Positions 26,167-34,251 of a stretch of 64,000 nt of DNA are shown here, piece by piece. The stretch comes from Prevotella heparinolytica (GTDB lineage Bacteria > Bacteroidota > Bacteroidia > Bacteroidales > Bacteroidaceae). Every line of letters starts with the position of its first letter. Within the stretch, counting starts at the first letter, position 1. The position numbers and the translations under genes were made by a program. The notes beneath the pieces were generated by a model, which worked only from the letters and a program-made list of their open reading frames with translations, was not told the DNA's origin and did no database searches. The stretch lies in assembly GCF_004342845.1 (NCBI RefSeq), contig NZ_SLXB01000022.1, positions 1 through 64,000 of the forward strand, in the 5' to 3' direction.

Positions 26167-28650
26167 ATGGATAATGTGAGAGAAAAACTCTATTTAGCAG
26201 CACTACTTCACGATATTGGTAAGTTCTATCAAAGAGCTGATCATGGTAGTGTGTCAAAAAGTATGTTCTTGAAAGGAGAATACAAGTCCGAAAGTCCTTT
26301 CTGTCCGATGTACAATGGGCGGTACACGCACAGGCATGTGCTATGGACAGCTCAATTTATGGATGAATATAAATCCATTTTCCCGCAGCAGGATGCCAAG
26401 GTACTGGACGAGTTGATTCACATTGCTGCCGGACATCATTTGCTTGCCGATAGGCTCTCTGATTTGGGCAAAATAATCAAAGAGGCCGATTGTCTTTCAT
26501 CGGGTATGGACAGGACATCTGGTGATGGACTAAAAGACGTACAAGACGAGACCGATACGAGCTGGGATGCTTTTAAGAAAAAGAGAATGGTCTCAATATT
26601 GGATACCATCAATGCCGATGTTATCAAGAAGGACTGGTATCATTATCCCATTGATAAAATGAAACTTTCGAAAGACTATTTCCCCAAAAAGAGTTTTGAT
26701 TCAGCTCCTGATTATCTACGACTGTGGGAAGAATTCACTACAGAGTTCACTCTTATTCGGGCAAGTAGTTATCGTGCTCTTTCGGAAACATTGTTGAGTC
26801 TATTATTGAAATATACCTCATGTATCCCATCAAGCACAATTGACTTTGCTGATGTTTCGCTTTACGACCATCTAAAAACGACTGCGGCGTTAGCCGTATC
26901 TCTTTACGATTACAACAAAGCCGGCAGCCAAGAAGAATCTCCTTTCTTGTTGATAGGAGCTGATTTTAGCGGCATCCAATCGTATATATATCAAATAGTT
27001 TCAAAGTATGCGGGAAAAAACCTTAAAGGGCGTTCATTTTATCTCCGATTATTGTCCGATACGGTTGTACGCTATTTACTGAAGGAGTTAGATCTTTTTC
27101 AAGCTAATATTATGTACAATTCGGGGGGTAGTTTCTATTTGCTGGCTCCCAATACAGAGTTTGTTAAGGAGAAACTTAAACAAGCGGTGCTTAACATTGA
27201 GCAGAAGCTTTTCGAGACCCACGGTACAACATTGTTTGTGGCTATCGATAGCGTAGAGGTGTCAAAAGAGATATTGATGCGTAAGAGTGGTAGCTTAGGT
27301 GATGTTTGGGCAGAGTTGTTCGACCGGCGAGACAAAAAGAAAGCGACTAAATTTGCTGCTCAAGCCATAGCTTCTTACGACCAACTATTTACTCCATCTC
27401 ATAAAGGTGGTAATGCCCAAAGAGATACTATCACGGGAGAGGAGTTCCTCGATGGAGAAAAGATGGTGAGAAAAGAAGACTTACTGTTAAAACCCATCAA
27501 TGCCAAGCAAATAGAACTTGGTGCCAAACTTCGGGATTTTGATATAATGGTAGTAAAGGAAGGAACTCCGCTCGACTTTTGGGACAATAAATTGCACATC
27601 ACTCCACTCGACTTGGATTTTACGTACTATTTCTTGAAAGAACAAGATTTGGCTGACAAAAGTAAATACCTGAAAAATACGGATTTGCTATCAGTTGTCA
27701 CAATGAACGGAAAAGATGGTGATTGCATTTTTATGAAACCTGTGGACGGTATCAATAACATTGTTTATGGGTTGGATTTCTATGGGGGAAACGAAACGGA
27801 TGGCACTAAGTTTTCTACTTTTGAGGAGATGTGTGACAACAGTGATAAGTTCTCCCGTTTGGGGGTATTACGCATGGATGTGGATAATTTGGGAAGCATT
27901 TTCCAGCGTGGCCTTTTACCGGAAAAAACCTCTTTATCGCGGTATGTAGCCTTAAGTCGTTCGTTCGACTTCTTTTTCTCCGGCTATCTCAATACACTAT
28001 GGCAAGAGACTGACCCTAAAAAGTCGTTTATCGTATATAGTGGAGGTGATGATGTCTTTATCGTTGGAAGCTGGGACGTAACTATTCTATTAGCCGAAAA
28101 AATCAACGAAGACTTCAAGAAATTCGCCTGTGATAATCCGATATTTTCGCTTTCTGCCGGAATAGCTTTCATTTCGCCTAAGTTCCCGATTATGAAAGGA
28201 GCCGATGAAAGCGACCGTGAAGAAAATAACGCAAAAAAACATACGTGTGCAGAATGGGAGAAAAATTCTATTTCGTTCATGCAGACACCCTTGAATTGGG
28301 ATAAGGAGTATGGTGTGGTAGCCCGATTAAAAACGGAGATGGTGGGCTTGCTTAAAAAAGGTGAGATGCCCAAGTCCTTTCTTTCAAAAATAATGTCGCA
28401 TTGTGCCAATGCAAAGATTAAAGGTCATAGAATAACCGTTCCTAAGACCTATTGGTTGTTAACATATGACCTCAGTCGGATGAAAATGCGCAGTACCGAG
28501 GCGGTTAAGGCTATGATAGAGCAATGTATCAACGAAGTATGTAATAAAAAAGGAGCGACTTTGAACGGTGAGCATATCATCACGGACTATCATCCGTTGG
28601 AGTTATGGAATTTTGCCGCACGTTGGGCAGAGTTAGAGTATAGGAGTTAA
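26167..28650 (+). CDS. csm1: Csm1/Cas10, type III-A signature protein with HD and GGDD
   Basis: Large subunit of the Csm complex, 827 aa. The HD nuclease motif is at residues 15-16 in LAALLHDIGKFYQRAD (ssDNA cleavage). The first palm-like region contains IGADFSGIQSYIYQI. The second palm has GGDD at about 626-629 in VYSGGDDVFIVG, the active site that turns ATP into cyclic oligoadenylate on target RNA binding. Both activities therefore look intact. The C-terminal helical D4-type domain is present. The cOA made here should drive the CARF effector encoded at 31973. Confidence 0.95.
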   Translation: MDNVREKLYLAALLHDIGKFYQRADHGSVSKSMFLKGEYKSESPFCPMYNGRYTHRHVLWTAQFMDEYKSIFPQQDAKVLDELIHIAAGHHLLADRLSDLGKIIKEADCLSSGMDRTSGDGLKDVQDETDTSWDAFKKKRMVSILDTINADVIKKDWYHYPIDKMKLSKDYFPKKSFDSAPDYLRLWEEFTTEFTLIRASSYRALSETLLSLLLKYTSCIPSSTIDFADVSLYDHLKTTAALAVSLYDYNKAGSQEESPFLLIGADFSGIQSYIYQIVSKYAGKNLKGRSFYLRLLSDTVVRYLLKELDLFQANIMYNSGGSFYLLAPNTEFVKEKLKQAVLNIEQKLFETHGTTLFVAIDSVEVSKEILMRKSGSLGDVWAELFDRRDKKKATKFAAQAIASYDQLFTPSHKGGNAQRDTITGEEFLDGEKMVRKEDLLLKPINAKQIELGAKLRDFDIMVVKEGTPLDFWDNKLHITPLDLDFTYYFLKEQDLADKSKYLKNTDLLSVVTMNGKDGDCIFMKPVDGINNIVYGLDFYGGNETDGTKFSTFEEMCDNSDKFSRLGVLRMDVDNLGSIFQRGLLPEKTSLSRYVALSRSFDFFFSGYLNTLWQETDPKKSFIVYSGGDDVFIVGSWDVTILLAEKINEDFKKFACDNPIFSLSAGIAFISPKFPIMKGADESDREENNAKKHTCAEWEKNSISFMQTPLNWDKEYGVVARLKTEMVGLLKKGEMPKSFLSKIMSHCANAKIKGHRITVPKTYWLLTYDLSRMKMRSTEAVKAMIEQCINEVCNKKGATLNGEHIITDYHPLELWNFAARWAELEYRS

Positions 28651-28680
28651 AAATGTTTCATCAATAATATATGTATAATT

Positions 28681-29175
28681 ATGGCAGATTACAATTACAA
28701 ACAACCAGATCGATCGAGATATGGACAAACCGGCCCCCAACGTCAAGGTGGAGGTGGCTTCAATCGCGGGAACAGTTATCCGAATGAGACGGCGGAATCA
28801 AAATTCGGCCAATTGAATTATGAGCCTAAATGGATAACCGAAGGAGCTACCCCTGAACTTGTTGCGTATGCCGAGGAGGCGGGCAAGTTTATGGCAGACA
28901 AAAAGTTGACAAGTTCTAAGTTTCGTAGCATATACGGTGAGATCAAACGCATTCAGATGGGAGAATTTGAAAAAGAAAAAACCTCGTTCTACCTATTGAG
29001 GCCTAAGATGGCTTATGCCTTGGGGCGTGATTCTGGAAATGAGGGGCTTAAGCTGTTTAAACTTATTTTTGATAGGGCTTCGAATGAAGTAAGGGATAGG
29101 AAGAGTTATCTGAATTTTTGCAACTTTATCGAGGCCATTCTTGCCTATCACAAGGCATACGGAGGGAAAGACTAG
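28681..29175 (+). CDS. csm2: Csm2 small subunit
   Basis: Small helical subunit of the Csm complex, 164 aa. Residues ~1-40 are a Gly/Arg/Asn-rich, probably disordered and basic extension (GPQRQGGGGFNRGN), longer than in many Csm2 proteins. The helical core includes KKLTSSKFRSIYGEIKRIQ, LLRPKMAYALGRD and YLNFCNFIEAILAYHK, typical of Csm2. It sits between csm1 and csm3 as in standard III-A operons. Confidence 0.92.
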   Translation: MADYNYKQPDRSRYGQTGPQRQGGGGFNRGNSYPNETAESKFGQLNYEPKWITEGATPELVAYAEEAGKFMADKKLTSSKFRSIYGEIKRIQMGEFEKEKTSFYLLRPKMAYALGRDSGNEGLKLFKLIFDRASNEVRDRKSYLNFCNFIEAILAYHKAYGGKD

Positions 29176-29205
29176 CTTGATTTATAAACATAAAAAACGA
29201 TAATT

Positions 29206-29835
29206 ATGTCTGATATAAAATTGGAGAAAAAAATAATCTATACCGGCACGATAACATTAAAGACCGGTTTGCATATTGGTGGTACAAATGCTTCGCTGAA
29301 TATCGGAGGACCCGATAAGTTCGTAGTTCGTAATCCCATTTCCAATATACCGTATATACCCGGAAGTTCGCTGAAAGGTAAAATGCGTTCGTTGGTGGAG
29401 ATTGCCAATGGAGAGACCAAAGGCGGTAAGCCTACTAACAATCCGAAGTCCAAAGCGGGAGCACTCTTTGGCATATCCGGCGATAGTAACGAAAGCAAAC
29501 CTTCACGACTCATCGTACGTGATGCGGAATTGGATACGGAGGCTGCCGACTTTAGCAATACCGACCTGCCATACACCGAGAGCAAAACCGAGGTTGCCAT
29601 TGACCGTGTGACGGCCAAAGCCACTCCCCGAACCTTTGAGCGTGTTCCGGCCGGAGCTAAGTTCAAACTGAACATGGTGCTGAATATCTTTGAAGGCGAG
29701 GACGAAAAAGAGTTGCAAGCGACATTAGATCAAGCTTTCAGACTTTTAGAGGACGATTATCTCGGTGGTCATGGCTCGCGAGGATATGGTCAAGTGAAAA
29801 TTGAATGGTCAAAGAAAGAACCTAGAACTTATTGA
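29206..29835 (+). CDS. csm3: Csm3 backbone RAMP and target-RNA nuclease
   Basis: 209-aa RAMP protein forming the crRNA-binding backbone and cutting target RNA every 6 nt. The family block TGLHIGGTNASLNIGGPDKF is followed by IPGSSLKGKMRSL. Asp37 corresponds by alignment to catalytic Asp33 of streptococcal Csm3, so RNA cleavage should be intact. The C-terminal LGGHGSRGYGQVKIE glycine-rich loop is present. The csm4 start lies 2 bp after its stop. Confidence 0.95.
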   Translation: MSDIKLEKKIIYTGTITLKTGLHIGGTNASLNIGGPDKFVVRNPISNIPYIPGSSLKGKMRSLVEIANGETKGGKPTNNPKSKAGALFGISGDSNESKPSRLIVRDAELDTEAADFSNTDLPYTESKTEVAIDRVTAKATPRTFERVPAGAKFKLNMVLNIFEGEDEKELQATLDQAFRLLEDDYLGGHGSRGYGQVKIEWSKKEPRTY

Positions 29836-29837
29836 TT

Positions 29838-30827
29838 ATGGCAACTTCCATTTTTGTTCTTAAGGATCTCACTCCATTACATATCGGAACTGGAAGGGAA
29901 AATTACGACTTTTCGGCTTCTGACCTGCACAGCGACACCCTTTCGGCGGCACTGGCTTCGATGCTTGCACACCAAGGGAAAGCGGATGAGATAGCCCGTT
30001 TTCTGAACTCTTTTGTCATTAGTTCGGCATTCCCTTTCATGAAAGATCAATTTTTTCTGCCCAAGCCGCAGGGCAAAATCAAAGTAACAGTGCCGGATCA
30101 AGAGCAACATCTCTATCGGAAGCGACTGAAAAAAATTAGATTTATCGAGGCGTCGCTTTGGAATAGGCTCATGAACGGAGAAACACTTGAAATGGAAGCA
30201 TCACAGCTTCAAGATGCTTTTCTTACTACCCTCCATGGTTTTGAAAAGCCTTTTGAGTCGCAAGTGATGCAGCGAGTGACTATTCCCCGTAAAGAGGGTG
30301 AAGATGCCGCCCCTTTCTTCTTCGATTGGACATATTTTCACGCCCAAGCAGGATTGTATTGTATCGTTGAGGCAGAGGAAAGTGTGATGGATAGAATTGA
30401 AGAGCTTTTTAAGATGCTTGGCGAATTTGGCTTGGGAACGGACAGGAGTGTTGGTGGAGGCATGTTCGAGGTGGAAAGGGTGAAAGATAGGCAACTATTC
30501 TTACCCGCGAACTCTCCCAATGCCTCTATGCTGCTGTCTCTCTATATCCCGACGAAGCAGGAGGTCGAGTTGCTGGACTTGCCCAATTCCAAGTATGAAC
30601 TCATGCAACGTAGCGGATATATGGCAGGTAGCCGGACACCTTCTTTCAGGCATTTGCGTAAGAAGTCCATCTATTGTTTCAATGTAGGCTCAGTATTTAA
30701 TACCACCGAAGCACTGCATGGGAAAATAGTAGACATGCAGCCCGATTGGAACGATAAAGAGATGCACCCTGTGTTTAGAAGCGGAAAACCTTTTGTAGTA
30801 CCTGTAAAAATGGATAGAGATGAGTAA
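29838..30827 (+). CDS. csm4: Csm4 RAMP (crRNA 5'-tag binding subunit)
   Basis: 329-aa RAMP protein that caps the complex and contacts Csm1 and the crRNA 5' tag. Csm4-like features: LKDLTPLHIGTGRENYDF at the N-terminus, SDTLSAALASML, and the glycine-rich segment LGTDRSVGGGMFEVE. The start is the ATG at 29838; the in-frame TTG at 29832 is less likely. It overlaps csm5 by 8 bp. Confidence 0.92.
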   Translation: MATSIFVLKDLTPLHIGTGRENYDFSASDLHSDTLSAALASMLAHQGKADEIARFLNSFVISSAFPFMKDQFFLPKPQGKIKVTVPDQEQHLYRKRLKKIRFIEASLWNRLMNGETLEMEASQLQDAFLTTLHGFEKPFESQVMQRVTIPRKEGEDAAPFFFDWTYFHAQAGLYCIVEAEESVMDRIEELFKMLGEFGLGTDRSVGGGMFEVERVKDRQLFLPANSPNASMLLSLYIPTKQEVELLDLPNSKYELMQRSGYMAGSRTPSFRHLRKKSIYCFNVGSVFNTTEALHGKIVDMQPDWNDKEMHPVFRSGKPFVVPVKMDRDE

Positions 30828-31968
30828 AATTAAGATAACGACCTTGACCCCTATTCATATTGGCAATGGCGTAACCCTACAATATGGGGCCGATTTTGTG
30901 ACCGGCGGCATAGCGAGCGATGATGGACGCATCAGTGTTGTGGGCATCATTGACCCCAAGAAAGTTCTATCCCTGATAGGAGAAGAAAATATATCGCATT
31001 GGGTAGCCGCCATTGATCGGAAAAGCTCCACCGACGTAATTGTAAAGCAATTTGCTCCAAAGGCTTCCATCGAAGATTATACCGCGAGAGTGATAGTTAA
31101 TTACTCGGCAATAAGGAAAAACGACACGCTCAAAGAACTTATCCATGATGGTATGGGGAAACCGTACATCCCGGGGAGCTCCATAAAAGGTGCTATCCGT
31201 ACAGCTGTATTGGCTTCGTTGGCGAGTAAAGTAAATGGTGTAGCTGGGAAGATTGAGAGACAAGATAAGAATAACCGTTCGAAAGTTGGGGCAAAGAGCG
31301 TAGAAGGCGAGCTGTTTGGCGCAGACCCTACCACTGATGTGTTCCGTTTCTTACATGTGGGGGATGCTATATTTGGCGATAACTACGAACTTGCTGCTCA
31401 AATGGTAAGTATCAATGAACGTCCGAGCAAGGGTTTCTGGGATACTGATAAGCAACAGCTTATTGAGACCATCTGCCCGGACGATGAGACCGAATTCCAA
31501 ATGAAGCTGTTGCCGGAGTATTACGATTTTGCTCAAAGAAACTGGTCACAGAATGAAAAAAGATCGTTGGGCAAGATGCCCGACGAGATGAAGACAATGG
31601 CTGCTTTGTTTAGCTTGATAAATGAGCATACAAGGGGATTGATCGCCTCTGAAATCAAGTACTGGCAGGACAAAGAGCTGCACGATGACTCCAACCAAAT
31701 AGCTGTTTACATTCAAAACATGCAGAAGATGTTAGACACTGCCAATTCGTGCAGAGCGGGCAAGGAGTGTGTGTTGCGGGTTGGATATGGCTCGGGGTGG
31801 AGGTTCATCACGGGAGCATGGACTGAAGAGTTAGGTAATTTCGAGTCGGTTGTAGTGCCGGCAGCACGGCGTGACAACTATAAGTACCAAAAATTCGATT
31901 TTCCCAAATCAAGGCGAGTGGATGAGGATTGCGAATTGCTTGGATTTGTTAAGCTGACCGTTTTGTAA
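30820..31968 (+). CDS. csm5: Csm5 RAMP (crRNA 3'-end subunit)
   Basis: 382-aa RAMP subunit at the crRNA 3' end, needed for maturation with host nucleases. Family blocks: TLTPIHIGNGVTLQYGADF near the N-terminus, YIPGSSIKGAIRTAVLASLA, and RVGYGSGWRFITG toward the C-terminus (glycine-rich loop). It follows csm4 with an 8-bp overlap and is followed after 4 bp by the CARF nuclease. Confidence 0.93.
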   Translation: MSKIKITTLTPIHIGNGVTLQYGADFVTGGIASDDGRISVVGIIDPKKVLSLIGEENISHWVAAIDRKSSTDVIVKQFAPKASIEDYTARVIVNYSAIRKNDTLKELIHDGMGKPYIPGSSIKGAIRTAVLASLASKVNGVAGKIERQDKNNRSKVGAKSVEGELFGADPTTDVFRFLHVGDAIFGDNYELAAQMVSINERPSKGFWDTDKQQLIETICPDDETEFQMKLLPEYYDFAQRNWSQNEKRSLGKMPDEMKTMAALFSLINEHTRGLIASEIKYWQDKELHDDSNQIAVYIQNMQKMLDTANSCRAGKECVLRVGYGSGWRFITGAWTEELGNFESVVVPAARRDNYKYQKFDFPKSRRVDEDCELLGFVKLTVL

Positions 31969-31972
31969 TTTT

Positions 31973-33124
31973 ATGGATATGCGTATGGCAAAAATTCATA
32001 TCACATTGGTCGGCGGCCAGCCGGCCCCGGTTTATAACGGGATAGTTGCGACCAATCCCGACAGGGTGGTTTATATCTACTCCCAAGAAAGCCTACAGGT
32101 AGTGGAAACCTTGAGGAAGGAAGTTGATTTGCCCGAAGACGAGCAAGATCCTTTGGACGCGACGGACCCGCAAAAAATCATGGCACGCATTCGTGCTTTG
32201 AAGGAAAAATATGTGGGTGATGAAGTTACGTTGAACATATCGAGCGGACTGAAGTCATGGTCGCATCTTTTCGGCCGAGAGTTCGAGAAGGAGTCCAATG
32301 CTACGGTGGTTTATATGGATCAGAACAATGTTCTTTGGAATTACCGCACCATGCAGGGAAACAGCGATTTCAGCTTTGATATGTTCAAGTTGTTCCGGCT
32401 ATATGGAAATCCGATAGACAATCACTTTACCCCTTTTGATGAATACACCGAGGCAGATGAGGAGTGTTACAAGAAAATAGAGCAAATCCGAACGGGTGAA
32501 TTTCATTCGGAGTTCAATAGCTTGCTGACGCTTTTGAGCAAGCCGCAACAAAATGTCTTGAAAAATCAACCCTCAGACACTTTTGAGACTAAGAACGGCT
32601 CTTCGGTGACTTGGGAAAAGCCCACCAATGAAAAGAAAGGGTTTGTCCGCATTTCTCTCCAAGGGAAAAAGGGAAGTAAGGAAATCACTCTCAAGGCTCC
32701 TCATGCCATTGAATTGGCTTTCAATTCCGGATGGTTCGAATACAAAGTGGCTAATATGCTGAGCCATTGGAAAAGGGCAAAGGATATTTGCATGAATTGC
32801 CGATTCCCTTTCAAAGCCAACGTAGATAAGAACGAGGTGGATATCATTGTCAACGCAGGAAGCAAGTTGCTGTTCGTTGAATGCAAGACGCAGATCAATA
32901 GTACGACAGACATCGACAAGTTCAATTCTGTGGTAAGGGGATATGGGGGAACAGCCAGCAAGGCGTTGTTCGTTACCGATGCGAGAATGACCGATATGGC
33001 TAAGGGTAAATGCAAGGAATATGGCATTATAACCTTCTCATTGCAAGAACCCCATTTGTTAGAGGCCGAGAGGGCTTTGTTCCTCATGCTCGAAAGTGAA
33101 CTGCTCAATATTAATGCCAAATAA
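31973..33124 (+). CDS. Card1/Can2-like CARF + PD-(D/E)xK nuclease (DUF1887 family)
   Basis: Predicted cyclic-oligoadenylate-activated effector, 383 aa. The N-terminal ~150 residues form a CARF-like Rossmann fold (IHITLVGGQPAPVYNGIVAT, VTLNISSGLKSWS). A linker (~150-255) follows. The C-terminal nuclease has GWFEYKVANML, NEVDIIVN (Asp290) and LLFVECKTQ (Glu303, Lys305), i.e. the D...ExK site. Known Card1/Can2 enzymes nick DNA and cut RNA when cA4 binds. It replaces the more usual Csm6, which is absent here. Its stop codon overlaps the next ATG by one base (TAATG). Confidence 0.88.
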   Translation: MDMRMAKIHITLVGGQPAPVYNGIVATNPDRVVYIYSQESLQVVETLRKEVDLPEDEQDPLDATDPQKIMARIRALKEKYVGDEVTLNISSGLKSWSHLFGREFEKESNATVVYMDQNNVLWNYRTMQGNSDFSFDMFKLFRLYGNPIDNHFTPFDEYTEADEECYKKIEQIRTGEFHSEFNSLLTLLSKPQQNVLKNQPSDTFETKNGSSVTWEKPTNEKKGFVRISLQGKKGSKEITLKAPHAIELAFNSGWFEYKVANMLSHWKRAKDICMNCRFPFKANVDKNEVDIIVNAGSKLLFVECKTQINSTTDIDKFNSVVRGYGGTASKALFVTDARMTDMAKGKCKEYGIITFSLQEPHLLEAERALFLMLESELLNINAK

Positions 33125-33801
33125 TGATGAAGCGAGAATTGAATAAAAGTAAGCGGGTAAATTGGCTGCGTCAATACTCGATAGCCTTATTTAAAGGAAA
33201 GAGGGGACGTTACACGGTGTCTATCGTCTCTGTCTTCGTTATCTCCCTGTTTGTTCTTTGGATGATCAGCGGGTGTGATATAAGGTTTGGTGAAGGGGTT
33301 CTCTATGTCAATATTCTCGAGCCGGTGGTCACGCTCGGCACATTCTTTATCGCGGCTTGGCTGGGAGCACGGAACATCAAGGAAGAATGGGAAAATCAGC
33401 TGCCTAAGAAGTTGACCGTTCATTTCAAACACAAAGACAGCTATGTCTTTACTTGCCATAAGGCCTACCTCTTTGGCGAAAGCGACATCAGGCAGATGGG
33501 GCAGCAGATAGGTTTCCAAATGAACGAAAACCATAGTTTGTCTTTCTATCCTTACATAAAATTAGAGCCTACCACAATCGAAAAAAACGAGAAGGAATAT
33601 TTCAGGCATTATGAAGTGACCTTCTTCCTGTCGAGTTGGGAAAAAAAGGGTTACAAAGTTTGCTGGGACAATGACCTCCATACGCCCGGAAACAGGGAAT
33701 GGATATTTGATGTTCAAGACAAGATTATCAGTGAGGAACAAGCTAATGCTGTATATGAGGAGCGTGAAAGAACAGAGAAAAAATTGGGTAAATCTTTATA
33801 A
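33124..33801 (+). CDS. two-TM membrane protein in the type III operon, function unknown
   Basis: 225 aa, no family recognised. A basic N-terminus (residues 1-30) is followed by TM1 (~31-51), a short extracytoplasmic loop with one Cys, TM2 (~62-82), then a ~140-residue soluble domain rich in aromatic and charged residues (EKEYFRHYEVTFFLSSWEKK, WDNDLHTPGNREW) ending in a charged helix. The positive-inside rule puts both ends in the cytoplasm. It is translationally coupled to the Card1-like gene (1-bp overlap), so it belongs to the immune operon. The shape (two TM helices plus a soluble domain) is that of the cA4-gated membrane effector Csx23, but I see no sequence similarity to claim homology. 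Confidence 0.85.
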   Translation: MMKRELNKSKRVNWLRQYSIALFKGKRGRYTVSIVSVFVISLFVLWMISGCDIRFGEGVLYVNILEPVVTLGTFFIAAWLGARNIKEEWENQLPKKLTVHFKHKDSYVFTCHKAYLFGESDIRQMGQQIGFQMNENHSLSFYPYIKLEPTTIEKNEKEYFRHYEVTFFLSSWEKKGYKVCWDNDLHTPGNREWIFDVQDKIISEEQANAVYEERERTEKKLGKSL

Positions 33802-33807
33802 AACGGT

Positions 33808-34182
33808 ATGCTGATTAATCTATCCAACCATCCATCCGCCAAGTGGGGCGATGAGCAGATGCAAGCCGCAACAGAGCAGTATGGCAGGGTTGTCGATATT
33901 CCCTTTCCACAAGTGGATAGCAATGGCGATGAGGGGTATATTGCATCGTTGGCCGATGAGTATGTATCAAGAGTTATCGCCGCGGCTGCCGATGGCTTTG
34001 CCACCGTGCACCTGATGGGCGAAATGACGCTCACCTTTGCACTTGTATGTCGTTTGCAACGATTGGGTTACCCCTGCGTGGCTTCTACAACGGAACGCGC
34101 GGTGAGGGAACTTGACGATGGCAGTAGCGAGGTGCGGTTTAAGTTCGTGCAATTCCGTACATACAGCAGTGCATCGATTTGA
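33808..34182 (+). CDS. 124-aa protein of unknown function, candidate ring nuclease
   Basis: Small soluble protein between the membrane protein gene (6 bp away) and RT-cas1. It starts MLINLSNHPSAKWGDEQ, suggesting a first beta-strand with a polar NxSxHPS loop. A helix, VVDIPFP and a long helix follow. Then come the strand-turn-helix VHLMGEMTLTFALVCRLQ, CVASTTERAV, and a final strand pair ending KFVQFRTY. The alternating pattern suggests a Rossmann-like fold with a conserved-looking His (NHPS) and an MGEMT loop. Size, fold guess and position next to CARF effectors resemble the small ring nucleases Csx15/16/20 that destroy cOA. This is inference. I recall similar proteins in Bacteroidales without a firm function. 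Confidence 0.85.
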   Translation: MLINLSNHPSAKWGDEQMQAATEQYGRVVDIPFPQVDSNGDEGYIASLADEYVSRVIAAAADGFATVHLMGEMTLTFALVCRLQRLGYPCVASTTERAVRELDDGSSEVRFKFVQFRTYSSASI

Positions 34183-34251
34183 TGGCTGATGGAATAGTCG
34201 GAAAAGCTGTTGCCGAACGTTCTTTGACATATTGAAATAAAATATGAAAAT

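Noticed and set aside
33808..34182. Naming the 124-aa protein as Csx20 or Csx15
   Set aside because: The fold and context suggest a ring nuclease, but I could not match a signature motif of a named family, so it is kept as unknown.
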